From positions 1,302,001 through 1,366,000 of the forward strand of contig CAUJLY010000002.1 in assembly GCA_963281155.1 (NCBI GenBank): DNA of 64,000 nt, in the 5' to 3' direction. Source of the stretch: Rhabditophanes sp. KR3021 (taxonomy: Eukaryota > Nematoda > Chromadorea > Rhabditida > Alloionematidae). A program made the position numbers and the translations under genes. The notes under the pieces were generated by a model. The model saw only the letters and a program-made list of their open reading frames with translations, was not told the origin of the DNA and did no database searches. Shown here one piece after another: positions 12,001 through 22,467 of the stretch (within the stretch, counting starts at the first letter, position 1; the number at the start of each line of letters is the position of its first letter).

Positions 12001-15000
12001 TCGAGTATTCCTAACCTGTTGCTTTTTAGACTTTATTCTGGTAAAAGTCAAGATCTGTGTTTCAATAATTTCAATATTAATTTCAATAAACCTCGTCTCA
12101 ATCAGCTGTAAATGGGAAGATAATTGGTTTTGATTGTAATTATGTTAAAAGGTTATACACTTTACATACGTATGATAATTAATGATGATGTTACTGTCTA
12201 CACTGGTTATACCATATTTTCACATTAATAAATTACATCTGTGATATTTGTATTGTATTTAGTGGAAGTCATTAATAAGGTGGTGATGTAACTTATAATT
12301 AATTAGGGTTGTCTTAAACATTCTACTGAACAATAATGAAATACAGTTATTTATGAACTTAAAATAATAATCAGTCAAGGCATGCAGTACAACACGTGCT
12401 ATTATCAAAACATTTACCTGGAATTTGGATTTAATTCCGTTGAAATCTCTCCTCAGATATCTGGCATCAAATACCTCTACGTACTCTTCCTTTTCCAAAA
12501 GAGAAAGCATTTGTGAAATGGAATTGATGATACCAACTCTTTCATTGATGGTGAGTTTACCCATATGTGAAGTAAGGTCATGATTATCACACCAATCTCT
12601 GAGTTGACAGATATACACTTCGATGGCATTCACCTTTGGTTCAATGGATTCGATTCTTTCTAATTTGGTGGGGATTTTAGATTTGAGAGAACTAAAGACG
12701 ATGTTTAGTTCTTTCTGATCTGATGCTTGTAAAGTGCAAATTACTTTGTTCTTTTGTTCTTCATGGACGGGTAAAGCTTGTTGTGAATTGGATAGGTCTA
12801 CACGTAAAGCTTCCAAATCACTGGCATTGTCACATCTTTGAGCAAGGAATTTCCTGGTTCTAGTAATATATCTGAACAGTTCCGTTTCTTTCAGTTCTGA
12901 TAAATGGCCGTCTGAGGAAAACTTCATGGGACTGATGGCTGGAATCGACAAACCCCCAACGGAAGAAGTACTGCAAACTGAGTTTCTATTTGATGGCGTC
13001 AAAGTTAAGTTAACAACGAGTCTTCCTCCCTTGGGTTTAGAGGTGGTTCCAGTCAAAGCGGCAATACGTTTCTCGATTTCTTCCATTCTTTTTGCTATGG
13101 AATGTCTGCCTGTTGATGCGCTTTGTTCGGAGATTGCATTCGAAGTAGATGTGATTTTTTGGTATAATGTGGAGGATTCTTCGTCCAAGGAGGTTGCGTT
13201 GGTACTTTCTAGTCTTGTCAAATGGTCACTCATAGTCTGAGCTTCTTCTTCGAATAAGACCCACAAGTTTTGGAGCGTCTCCAAAACATCTCTAATGGAA
13301 ACAAAACGTTGAATCAATGTCTTACTTCCATCCTGAGCACTAGTCAAAAACTCGAATGCATTTTCACGTTCCTTCTTCTTAGCCTTTGGAATTTGTTGTC
13401 TATAATTTTCCAACAATTGGTCAACTCTTCTTTCAGGCCTCGTAGCAGCTTCATTTCTATATTCCTTCAACCATCTTCTTACGATTTCAAGTGAGTCAGC
13501 AGCTCTCCACAAATCCAACTTACTATTCAGATCTTCAATATAATTCAAGATCAAGTAATGTGCATTAAGTAAAGCCATACCCTCCATCACGATTTCATAT
13601 TCGTCTTTCAAATTCTCTAATCTAATCTTGATTGGATCAAGAAACTCCCTGGGAACTTCTATTTTGTCGGCCTTCTCATTCTTATATACAATTGCGAATC
13701 TCTCGCAATGAGTCCCATAATTAGCAAAATGAGTCTTTAAATTCTCAGTAACTCGTTGAATTTGTTTCAAAGCTTGGTGTGAAGACATGTCTTCCAAGTT
13801 GACATTAACATTCAACAAATGTTCAGCTACCGACAACCAATAATGAATTGACGACAAAGGTTCGGGTAATTGCATTTCTAATTGAGTCGATTTCTCCTTG
13901 ATGGATACTCCGATTTCTTTCCATTTCCTTTCAAGATTATCCCAAATAGCAGGATCCAATTGCTTTCTATGTTCCTTGACCAAGGCAAAGGAAGTTCTTT
14001 TTTGAAGGAACGCTTCCCGCAAATTTGAATATTTTTTGTAACTTTTAAACACTTCGCTTGGGCATTTTTTCTTAGTTTCTGGCTTGGCATCTTCTTTTGC
14101 TTTGATTATCTCAAGGTAAGTAGTTTCGATCCACGTTAATATTTCTTCATATTCCTTAGTCTCGATAATTTTGAGTATAATTCGTTGGGTAAGCTTATGT
14201 TTAGGCATAGCACATGTTTCTTCGAGAGTATGTTTTTTGGAGCCTTCTATTTGTTCGTATAAATTGATGAACATCGATACATATGTCATGATACTTCTTT
14301 TGTCAGGTTTATCACAAAGGACATCATCTACTTCGAGGAGTTGTTTGATTTGGAGATATTTCTCGGCTAAAGTAAAGGCTTCTTCCAGGTTTTGTTTAGG
14401 GGCTCGTTTCTTGGCTTGTGACATGTCAACGATGTCAGGTCGGAATGTATGGACTAAAGCAAGGAAGGCGATTCCATTTCTCCATGATTTATCGAAATCA
14501 GTGATATTAACGCCATACTCATGTCCCACTTGATTCTTAATCCAATTCATCATGCTCTTTTCAACTGGAAGTTTCGAAGATCTCGAAAGGAAAGAGGGTG
14601 TCTTGTTAGGAGTAGTATTCAGCGACTCTGAACTTCCCACATTCTTCCTCCCAACACCTGGTGACAAGCCCTCTCTGAAATTCCTAACCTTACAACCAGA
14701 AGGCACCAACTCAGCCTGTATCTGACTCAATCTCCTCAACTGATTTTCAATCTGAAAGTGCAAAATCATCTGCCAAATCAGACCTAGAATGATTCTGGGA
14801 TTTCCATCAGCTAAATCCGTCGAATTATTATTTATAAGTTCTAGACCCCTGCGTCTCAAGACCGTTAGGGCCGTCGTTAAATTCGAAATAAAATGGACAC
14901 GTTTCGGGACTCTGGACTTGTTCACTGGCAAAGCTTCGCCTGTCAATACTTCAATCAATTTACAAAGTAGTACTCCGTCTTTAAGATCTTCAAAAAGGTC

Positions 15001-15184
15001 CGAAACAGGCGAGGCTTGTGAGTGCTGCAAATTTTTAATTTTCTATTAATCCAAGGCAAAATAAACTTACTTTCTCAAGGTGAAAGTTAATCCATTTGGT
15101 GAATGTTTTCTTCTGGATCTTTTCGTGTTCGTCTGAAACGTGCCGTAAGACAGGGGAAAAGAAGTTTACGACAGCTTTTTTCAT
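1..15184 (-). CDS. anc-1: Giant ANC-1/nesprin-like nuclear anchorage protein, 5' part (runs off the window)
   Basis: Outer-nuclear-membrane actin cross-linker of the nesprin/ANC-1 type, which tethers nuclei; the KASH end would lie beyond base 1. Exons deduced on the minus strand: 15184-15071, 15024-12418, 11888-11238, 7432-7220, 7177-7035, 6989-6800, 6757-6440 and 6399 to beyond 1. All phases agree and give 3545 codons. Residues about 25-136 form a CH domain (FTKWINFHLEK, DLFEDLKDG, LINNNSTDLADG, GLIWQMILHFQIE) and residues 195-300 a second (MNWIKNQ, FRPDIVDM). Together they are an actin-binding pair of nesprin type. A long alpha-helical, spectrin-like rod follows. The last exon is open for at least 6.4 kb and encodes tandem long repeats. 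The two CH domains plus giant internal repeats favour ANC-1 over spectraplakin or alpha-actinin. The start is the first ATG in frame with CH1. No frameshift or stop was seen. Confidence 0.85.
160..660 (-). repeat. A/E/K-rich helical array with a 22-residue (66 nt) period
   Basis: Coding minisatellite inside anc-1. The minus-strand protein repeats AEEEAAIAKDKAEKEAALAK about four times, mixed with 8-residue KIKAEEEA units. Dense alternation of acidic and basic residues spaced i to i+4, with no proline or glycine over most of it, predicts a continuous charged helix (single alpha-helix or coiled coil). It sits directly before the PVTTET anchor of the third long repeat. Confidence 0.85.
2200..2640 (-). 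repeat. A/E/K-rich helical array with a 9-residue (27 nt) period
   Basis: Coding minisatellite inside anc-1. The protein repeats the 9-residue unit ARIAKEAED more than ten times, with variants in which K is replaced by E or D by N. It occupies the same place in the second long repeat (just before PVTEEV) as the 22-residue-period array does in the third, but with a different unit. The first long repeat has only a short, irregular version at about 4330-4010. Confidence 0.85.
7433..11237 (-). other. 3.8 kb intron of anc-1
   Basis: Bounded by a GTAAGTTTG donor after ...REVVN (11237) and a TTATTTAG acceptor before AIAKEAAG (7433). The flanking exons join in phase 0. It is AT-rich, and no convincing coding exon, tRNA or other gene was seen on either strand. 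It contains a 26-bp tandem duplication at 10077-10128. The other introns of this gene are 42-60 nt, apart from one of 529 nt. Confidence 0.8.
10077..10128. repeat. 26-bp tandem duplication containing the palindrome TTAATATTAA
   Basis: Two adjacent 26-base copies starting ATGTTAATATTAACTAAA/T and differing at one base. Each contains the self-complementary core TTAATATTAA. It lies inside the large anc-1 intron; no function is evident. Confidence 0.8.
11889..12417 (-). other. 529-nt intron of anc-1
   Basis: Donor GTAAATG follows ...KSKFQ and acceptor TTTTTTAG precedes ETERHEIG; phase 0. No internal gene seen. Confidence 0.75.
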
Positions 15185-18100
15185 TTTTAATAACCACTTT
15201 TAAATTATTTAAGTTTGTTTAGTAGTTTCCGAAAGGACTTTAGAAGCGGCCCGATCAAGCGCTTGATATTGTTTTATTGTAAAATAAATTAGGTTGTGAT
15301 ATATAAGATATATCAATCGTTTACAATTGTCGTTTTCTCACAATATCGTTTATTTATATTTCTTGTTAATGAGAGGATAAAGCAGTGGTGGCGAGGCAAA
15401 GCTTTTCTAACTATAAAAGGAATTTATATGTGATCAAATTTAATGGCAATCGTCGTGTACATTCTTCGCAACAAACTTAAAAATTCGAAATGTAACTTTA
15501 TTTATAAAAAGAGTCCTTTTTATCAACAACATACATATATTAGTTGAATGGAAAAGGAAAGTCATGACAAAGGGAAATTTTATATTTTACTACCACTACC
15601 TTGATGGGGAGTGCGAGAGAGAGAAAGAAGAAATATGTAATAATCATTTTTTGTCTATCTCCCCCAACAAAGATGGACTTCAATTTTTGGTGCAGGGGTT
15701 GACTTAGGTAAGAAAAGAGCGTCGGCTTGCTAAGGGTGAGATGTTTGTGTTTGATTGTCAGGAATGTCAAAAAAGGTGTTGATTTGAGTTTTGTCTCAAA
15801 ATGGAAGTGACTGATATTAATAGATTTAATTTAATCAGCAACCACCATTACAACCACATTAAAAGTGGTAATGATAAGGAGCGGCAAATAATAATGGTCT
15901 AATGGACGTTTTAACATTCAAAGACCACCCGTGCAGATCACGTCCCGCGTAATAGGTTAGGTAAGATATGTTTATATGATTTGAATTTGTAAAATATCTC
16001 AAAATAGTATCTTGAAACTTGGTCCTTGTCAAGTCGTGTAAATTAGTATTTTTTGAAACAGACAAATTATATCTCCTCTCTTAATATAATGGGGGATGGT
16101 GTGTTTAGTGCTGAGTAAAAATAATTGGGGATGAATATTAATAAATATAGTGCAGAATGTTGTAGTGGTAGTGGTGGTATGCAAAGATAAGATGAAACTC
16201 CTTTATTATCTAATTTTAATAAAATCTCATAAATTATATTGAAAAGTTTTATGAGTTTGCGCAAAGCAGATGGTAGGAATTTGGATAGGACGTCTTTCTA
16301 ATTAAAGGCTGCCAAAGATGGACATTATTTAAGAAGTAATAAATATGAACTTTTTGTCATAAAAAAGGTAGATGATGTAAAAAGAAATATTGAAGAAGAG
16401 CAGTAAAAAGATATATGATTTTGTATGTTAAACACAATAATAAGAGTAAACGTTGCGCAATCAGATATATCGCTGTTAAAACTAGACCTCTAACTTATAG
16501 TAGTATATCTTTTTTGAAGTAAGTAGAAGATACAAAAAATGAGTTAAAAGTTGTCATGAATGTTTAATTAATAAATATTATGTGGTAGTAGTACTTGGAT
16601 ATAACTATCTTTTGATATGATGAAATGTATGCTAAATCAAATGGTATTTATAATAGTAGTGCAGTAATTTATGTGAATGATTCATTTGTTCGAATCATAT
16701 TTATTCTATTTTTATCTTATGTTATGGTTTAGATATAAAAAAGTGTATGCAATCAATGTAGCATTAGTTTACAAGATGATTAAACAAATATTACAAGCAA
16801 AAAAGATATCAAAAACGTCAATAATAATCTAAACAAATTCCCTTTTTACGAAATTACGAGGTAAAAGAATTGTTTAAACTCACGCAAATCAACTAACTTT
16901 GCCTATCTTTGATCTAACACAAAAATATTGTCAAATAGTGTTTAAATTGTTTTTGAAGACAATGGATCATAAAAACGATCTTTTCTTTATGATAATAAGG
17001 GTGCTAGGGAGAAAATAGTGAGTGCGTGAATGAGTGAAGATTATATAAATGTCTGGTGGGAAAATTAAATAATATTAGAAATTTGCAAAATAATATTTTT
17101 GTATTTTGTTATCATCTTTTGAATAGGACACAAAATCAATCCTATATTTTAATAGCAACTGTTTTGCAAATGAAGATTCTTTTGATGTTAAGAAGATGTG
17201 GTATGTTTGTATTTAGATATCATATTATTTTTGGCATCATAAAAAAGGTCATTTAGATTAAATAAAATTAAATACATTTTTTAATATGTTAAGAATAGCA
17301 ACAATAGTTGAAGAAAGGTGAATATGAGATGAAGAAGAAATAGTTTGAGTAAAAATAGTTTGAATAAAATAGTTTATATGTATCAAAAAATGTGTTAATC
17401 TTTGCCAAGATATAAAGACAAAATAAACATATGCCATTTAATGGCAAAATAATTTTTTGCTGTCCCATGCTTTATTTGATGGGAGTCTATTTTTGGGCAT
17501 ACTACGTGATAGTATCTAAATCGATAGACAATAACAAGTAGTACCAAAATAGGGGATATACTAGGTTTTTGGTCGTGTGGTGGGGAGTATTTTGTGTATG
17601 TATATTTAGAGTTCATTTTATTTTTTTGTTTACATTAATGTGTTGTTGACAATGAAACATCCAATCACTTTTTATTTAAATTTGTTATGTGGTCCCTTTC
17701 AATCAAATCAAACTTACGTTTATGACTTCGAATGCAACAACATGGAACCTTTGGTCGCGCCATTTTTTAATAAATATATTTCTTTAAGTGTTGTTTAAAT
17801 GTGTAGAATGGTTCGTTCATATGAGCCCGTAAGTATGAATTTAAGTGTAGTTCGTGGGTTAATTTTAATTTTGTAGAATGGGTAAGTTTTGTTGGCCCGG
17901 AATAGTCGTAGATTGTGGCCTAATAAAAATAAAGAAATGTATATGCACGTTTCGTTAAGGTTAAAAAGAAATAGTATGTGGATGGGTCCGTGTCGTTCGA
18001 AAGGTACAAATGATTGTTAATTTTACTGCAGAATTTACTGATAAATGTGTTGAAAATTTTAATATAATAATCATGTAGTATTATTAGCATTAACAAGACG

Positions 18101-21100
18101 CAGAAGATAACAGTCGATTATAATAAAAAGGCCATTAGTGACGTCTTATTAATTTAAGCTAATATAAAAAACGTATCAAAGGAATTAGAAGGGTTTTATA
18201 TACATTTCTAAGTATATTAATGTTAATAAACAAAAATCCTAACCAAACAGATTAATGTAAATAAATAGGAAATGATTGGGTGCCTACTCATTAGAACCAA
18301 ACTTAAAAGGCTATTGTCAAATTAGGTTCATTCTATAGAAGTGAAGGGCAAAAAAGAGATCAAAGAACGGAATTTTGTGAGTTTGGGCCAAGTTATAAAT
18401 ATGTTAATAAATGCTGAAAGATGCTTTTTAATCCTGGAGAACACTTTAAATCTTAAGACAAATAATATACGACTGTGTAATTTTGTTTGACACGCTTGGT
18501 AACGTCAATGAATCGAGGTGTACAAAAAGTCGTGTATTGACAGTTACTAGAAGTGTCTAAGTTGATATCAAAACATTAAATAAAAGAATATTGTCGATGC
18601 TAGTTTATAGGATTTAAATAAATTATTACATGAATTTATGTAATTTGTGCAAATTATGAGTGAATGTGTGTTGTGACCTTCCTAGTTAACTTGGGAAAGT
18701 ATAAAACATATTTGACACTGTATTGTAAATCAGTAACACTTTTAGTTGTTATGATGATACTACCTAATATTAGTATGTAGGTGGACTAAGTTTTAAAGTG
18801 TATTAAGGTGTGATAAATGAAGATCATTAGATAGGTCCAATTATGTCAGATTTAAATAAGATGGCAGGTAGTTAAATTAATTTGAGAACTAATTTGGATG
18901 AAAGAGAAAGTTTAGGGGAAAGTTATGTCATAGAGGTTAATGATGAGTGAAGTTTGTCAGAAAATAAAAATTTGTGCATACAATTGATTGGTTTGATGCC
19001 TTTAATAGTAAGCGGCATTAGATAATATTTAAAATATATCACTAAACGTTGAATAGTTCTTTTTTATGGTATTGTAATGTTATGAGAAAAAGTTTATAGC
19101 ATTCATAAAAGTGATTGGAATGGGCGGAAAGGTTACGTGTATGAATGGGCGAATGGATCATGGGCCCGTTGAATAGAATGGCAATTAAAGTGAGATCACA
19201 ATCATGAATAAATAAATATTAATGTTCATTTTTTCAACAATCTCCCTAGTAACGGTCCAATGTAAAATAGAACATGAAATAGTAGGAATAATTAGAATAT
19301 GACATCAAAGGCTAATTAGATTTTTCCTCCTTGCATAAGACACCAGGCTCCTCTTCTGATTAAGTGGTGATGAAAGGAAAAAAGGAAGTCTAACCAAACA
19401 AATAAATACATCACAAATAAGCAAAAGAATTTATGCAATTGAAAAATTACATCAAATAGTATACAAAATTAAATACCTTTACATACATATAAACTACATC
19501 TCCAATACACTAGATATGTATGTACTTTTAGATAAAAGCTTGAAGAGTATAGCGCGAAATGCAAATTAAATATTCCGAAATCATGTTAACTTTGACAGGA
19601 GCATATGATACTGATTTAGTGGTACTTAATATTATGTGAGTAGTGAACACAACAATTTGGTGGGATTTACTTTTTTAGTTTGATTTGATTGAAAAGGCTT
19701 TCCGATTTGTGATAGTAAGTTTATTATAATTTATGATAAGGGGATGATGAATATGATTTATTTATTGAATTTTTATTTTATGCAACAACACATCTTTTAC
19801 CCTTTTAATGGAATTTTATTTATTTTTAGGAATTACCTCTCTTGACACTTAGACGGCACTCAAAACTGGTCCTACTTTGATCATTATTATTACTCAGCGG
19901 TGTATTAGGCTCTTCCATCTCGAATAATCGAAATAAATATTTTCCTAAGAACAAAAAAGAAGGAAATAATACTTTAAGAGTGTTAAATGGACTACCAAAA
20001 CTAAATGAAGAAAATGTTTAATTCCCTAAAAGATCAAACGGCAAGCCTATATTTAACGATGATACCTAAAGATAACACTCAGTGTCATGCAAAAAATATA
20101 CATAAATATTAGTATATAAATAATACCCATTAAATTTTCATTATATTTTGTTGCACACAGTCAATCTTTAGGTAAAGTCGTAAATTAAATATAGACAAAT
20201 TTTAAAAATAGGTTAACTAGTTGTTAAATATTAAAGAAGGAAATGAGATGGCGCTTCTTATGGTTGTGAAATCGAAATTTATGGGCATGCTAATGACCTT
20301 AGTAATTTAGATGATTCTTTCCTAATAAAAAAGGTGACAGTGTCTGTGTGTAGGAGGTAGGTGTTGGCTTTGATAAACAGGATTTAATATTTTTGTATGT
20401 TTTCTTTTAAATTTTGGATGTAAAATTAATTTTATGCAAAACTTACAAAACATTATTCGGACAAACATATTGGACTAATTTTTGTTACTATCCGATTTCG
20501 AATTGTTCGTTTGAAGTTTACTAAAAGTAATTAAGAAATTAATAATAATTGCAAAAAGATACTCAAGAATTAATTAAATTTGTCTCATGGGAATGAATAC
20601 GAATGTCAATTAATAAAACATTACCTTCCTCACGAATAAGTATAAGGTACAGGTTATACTATTTACGACAACCTCGAATATCAATGTCCCACTGTTGATC
20701 TTGTTATATTTGAAGATATGATTAGTAATAAAAAATAGCAGCTTCAAGTGTATTCATAATCTTTAGGATTATTTAAGTTTATGTTGTACTATAATAAAAT
20801 TGTATTTATTAGAAAGATTGATGTTTTTTGTATAACATGTAATTGATAGTTTGCAAAAAACAAAGGCTAAGTTTAAGCTAATATATTTAATTTTTGTTGA
20901 ATAAGTGGGTTAGTTGAGGTTATTAAGATATTGGTGATTAGGTAAGTTGGGAGGGAGGGTAAATGCTTCTTTAAGTGCTTTTTTGTTTTAATTTGATTTG
21001 TATATTTGATTGGCATTTGTTTTATGTTGCGAGGTAAAAATTTGAATATACTGAAAATTTGAATTTAACGACCGGTGCACTTGGTATAGTTTGATTTCAC

Positions 21101-21118
21101 TTACAATTACTTTAAAAA
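15185..21118. other. 5.9 kb AT-rich gene-poor region
   Basis: Lies between the divergent anc-1 start and a small plus-strand gene. Open frames are short and biased to AT-rich codons. Apart from the weak two-exon candidate at 19312-19918 I see no gene, tRNA or transposon. Part of it is presumably the anc-1 promoter. Confidence 0.6.
19312..19918 (-). CDS. Candidate short two-exon coding sequence (41 residues), unknown
   Basis: A G+C-richer island in the gene-poor region. The ATG at 19918 opens MEEPNTPLSNNNDQ and continues to LSVKR, with a possible donor after 19837. An acceptor ending AATCAG would add 19355-19312 (EEEPGVLCKEEKSN, then stop), in phase. A TTCTTAG acceptor lies about 30 nt upstream of the ATG. 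Without splicing the frame stops at 19826 after 30 residues. The proposed intron is 481 nt. No family recognised; this could be chance. Confidence 0.25.
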
Positions 21119-21415
21119 ATGGACGTTTGTGAAATGAATGCCTTACTTAAACGAATTGAAGACTTGGAATGCCTTTTAACTATTGCTCAATCTGAAAAAA
21201 TTATTTTGGCTGAAGAATTAGGTACGGCCAAGAATGAAATTACTGGGCTTTATGATATTATTGACTGTGCCTTGGTCTCGGATGAAGGAGTCAAAACTAT
21301 CCAAAAAGATATGCAAGCCATAATGAAAGAAAACGATGAACTGAAGAAGGAAAATCAGCTGCTCAACATAGCTAAGAGAAAGGATTGCTGGTCTGTCATT
21401 GTTCGTAAGAAGTAA
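21119..21415 (+). CDS. Small coiled-coil protein (98 aa), unknown
   Basis: Single-exon frame with coding-like composition in an AT-rich setting. The protein is almost entirely predicted helix with heptad hydrophobics (LLKRIEDLECLLTIAQSEK near the N-terminus, IMKENDELKKENQLL near the C-terminus) and a basic tail ending VIVRKK. There is no signal peptide, membrane segment or recognised domain. It converges on the UTP11 gene with 208 nt between stop codons. The 3' flank has imperfect repeats of TTAAAAGTAATGTATTT. A short leucine-zipper-like adaptor is plausible, but no function can be assigned. Confidence 0.55.
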   Translation: MDVCEMNALLKRIEDLECLLTIAQSEKIILAEELGTAKNEITGLYDIIDCALVSDEGVKTIQKDMQAIMKENDELKKENQLLNIAKRKDCWSVIVRKK

Positions 21416-21623
21416 TTCATTTGACTCATATAGTTTATTTTGTTACTTTTAAAAGTAATGTATTTGATTATTATTAAAAGTAATGTATTTTGCTATTTTA
21501 AAAATTAAGTTATTTTGGTACTATTAATACTAATAAAGTTTGTGAACATCAAAGGTTTTTTGTAAAATAAATTTATTAAGACAACAAAAAATGATTAAAA
21601 CAACAAAAAATGAATTATAACAA

Positions 21624-22325
21624 CTATCTCTTTCTAACTAATGGGAATTTAACAACGGCAGCTTTCATTTCACCTCCCTTTTTAATGACCTTGGGTTTTA
21701 TTTTTTGTTTGTTGGCATGTCTCATGTTTAATTGAAGGTTCAGCTTATCACGCACGACTTGCTGTTCCTTGACCTTATTGACCAACTCAGCGAGATGTCT
21801 ATAACTCTCCTTGGCTTCTTCTGTAAGCTCGGATGTTGTTATCCCGTATGCTTTGTTACCAGGGCGAGACTTCATCTCCACTTCATCATCAGAGTCATCA
21901 CCCAAAAAAACCTTATGCACATTCATACTCTGGTTTACCCCTGACAGCTGCAACGTACTCTTTAATTTCTCAATTTGCTTCTTATTCTTGTGCAATTTGA
22001 AGTCAATGTATTGCAAATCCTTAACAAGATCTTTATTCTTAGTTTCTTTATCCACCTCCATAACAGCATTCATATCGAAACTTCTGTGTACACCATCCCT
22101 TCCGATTTGAGATCTGATCATATGGTGAGTGAATTCGTCTGGATTCTTAGTAAGCGCGGCTCCACGCAGGCTTTCAATTTTGTCTCTCTTCTCTTGAAAA
22201 TCCCTGGCTCGAACTATCCAGTCTTTTTTCTTTTCCAGGATACCGAGATGAGCTCTTTCTTTTATCTGAGGACGTTCGCGATGTTCGCGTTGGATCGCTT
22301 TGTTCTTGTTCCGCATTGAACTCAT
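21624..22325 (-). CDS. utp11: UTP11-like small-subunit processome protein (233 aa)
   Basis: Nucleolar U3 snoRNP-associated protein needed for 18S rRNA maturation. The N-terminus carries family hallmarks: AIQREHRERPQ, LGILEKKKDW.VRARDF, LRGAALTKNPDEF and GRDGVH. It is followed by a basic helical region, an acidic patch (LGDDSDDEVEM) and a very basic C-terminus. Length is close to the usual 230-260 residues, in a single exon. A TTTAG acceptor lies 6 nt upstream of the ATG and the DDX24 stop is only 142 nt upstream, so it is probably the downstream gene of a two-gene operon; both products act in ribosome biogenesis. Confidence 0.9.
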   Translation of the reverse strand: MSSMRNKNKAIQREHRERPQIKERAHLGILEKKKDWIVRARDFQEKRDKIESLRGAALTKNPDEFTHHMIRSQIGRDGVHRSFDMNAVMEVDKETKNKDLVKDLQYIDFKLHKNKKQIEKLKSTLQLSGVNQSMNVHKVFLGDDSDDEVEMKSRPGNKAYGITTSELTEEAKESYRHLAELVNKVKEQQVVRDKLNLQLNMRHANKQKIKPKVIKKGGEMKAAVVKFPLVRKR

Positions 22326-22467
22326 GACTGCCTAAATATTGTATAATTAACAAAGGTATTTAAAAGTTTCAAAAGATATTCAATCGAATCAACGATTATG
22401 GATGAACAATTTTAAAAAAACAAGATTATTAAAAGATCAACAACAAATTAACAACAAAACAAATTAT
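22326..22467 (-). promoter_or_regulatory. Probable intercistronic region with trans-splice acceptor (DDX24-UTP11 operon)
   Basis: The 142 nt between the DDX24 stop and the UTP11 ATG hold a T-rich stretch and an acceptor ending ATATTTAG six bases before the ATG. This spacing and arrangement are typical of nematode operons processed by spliced-leader trans-splicing. Confidence 0.55.

Noticed and set aside
15859..16065. 68-codon minus-strand frame
   Set aside because: Random-looking composition, no acceptor near the ATG and no family resemblance.
16685..16697. tRNA B-box-like GTTCGAATC
   Set aside because: No A box or cloverleaf can be formed at the proper distance; one short match is expected by chance.
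17830..17990. Possible short exons MVRSYEP and MGKFCWPGIVVD
   Set aside because: Plausible donors exist, but joined frames run into a stop at once and no consistent gene results.
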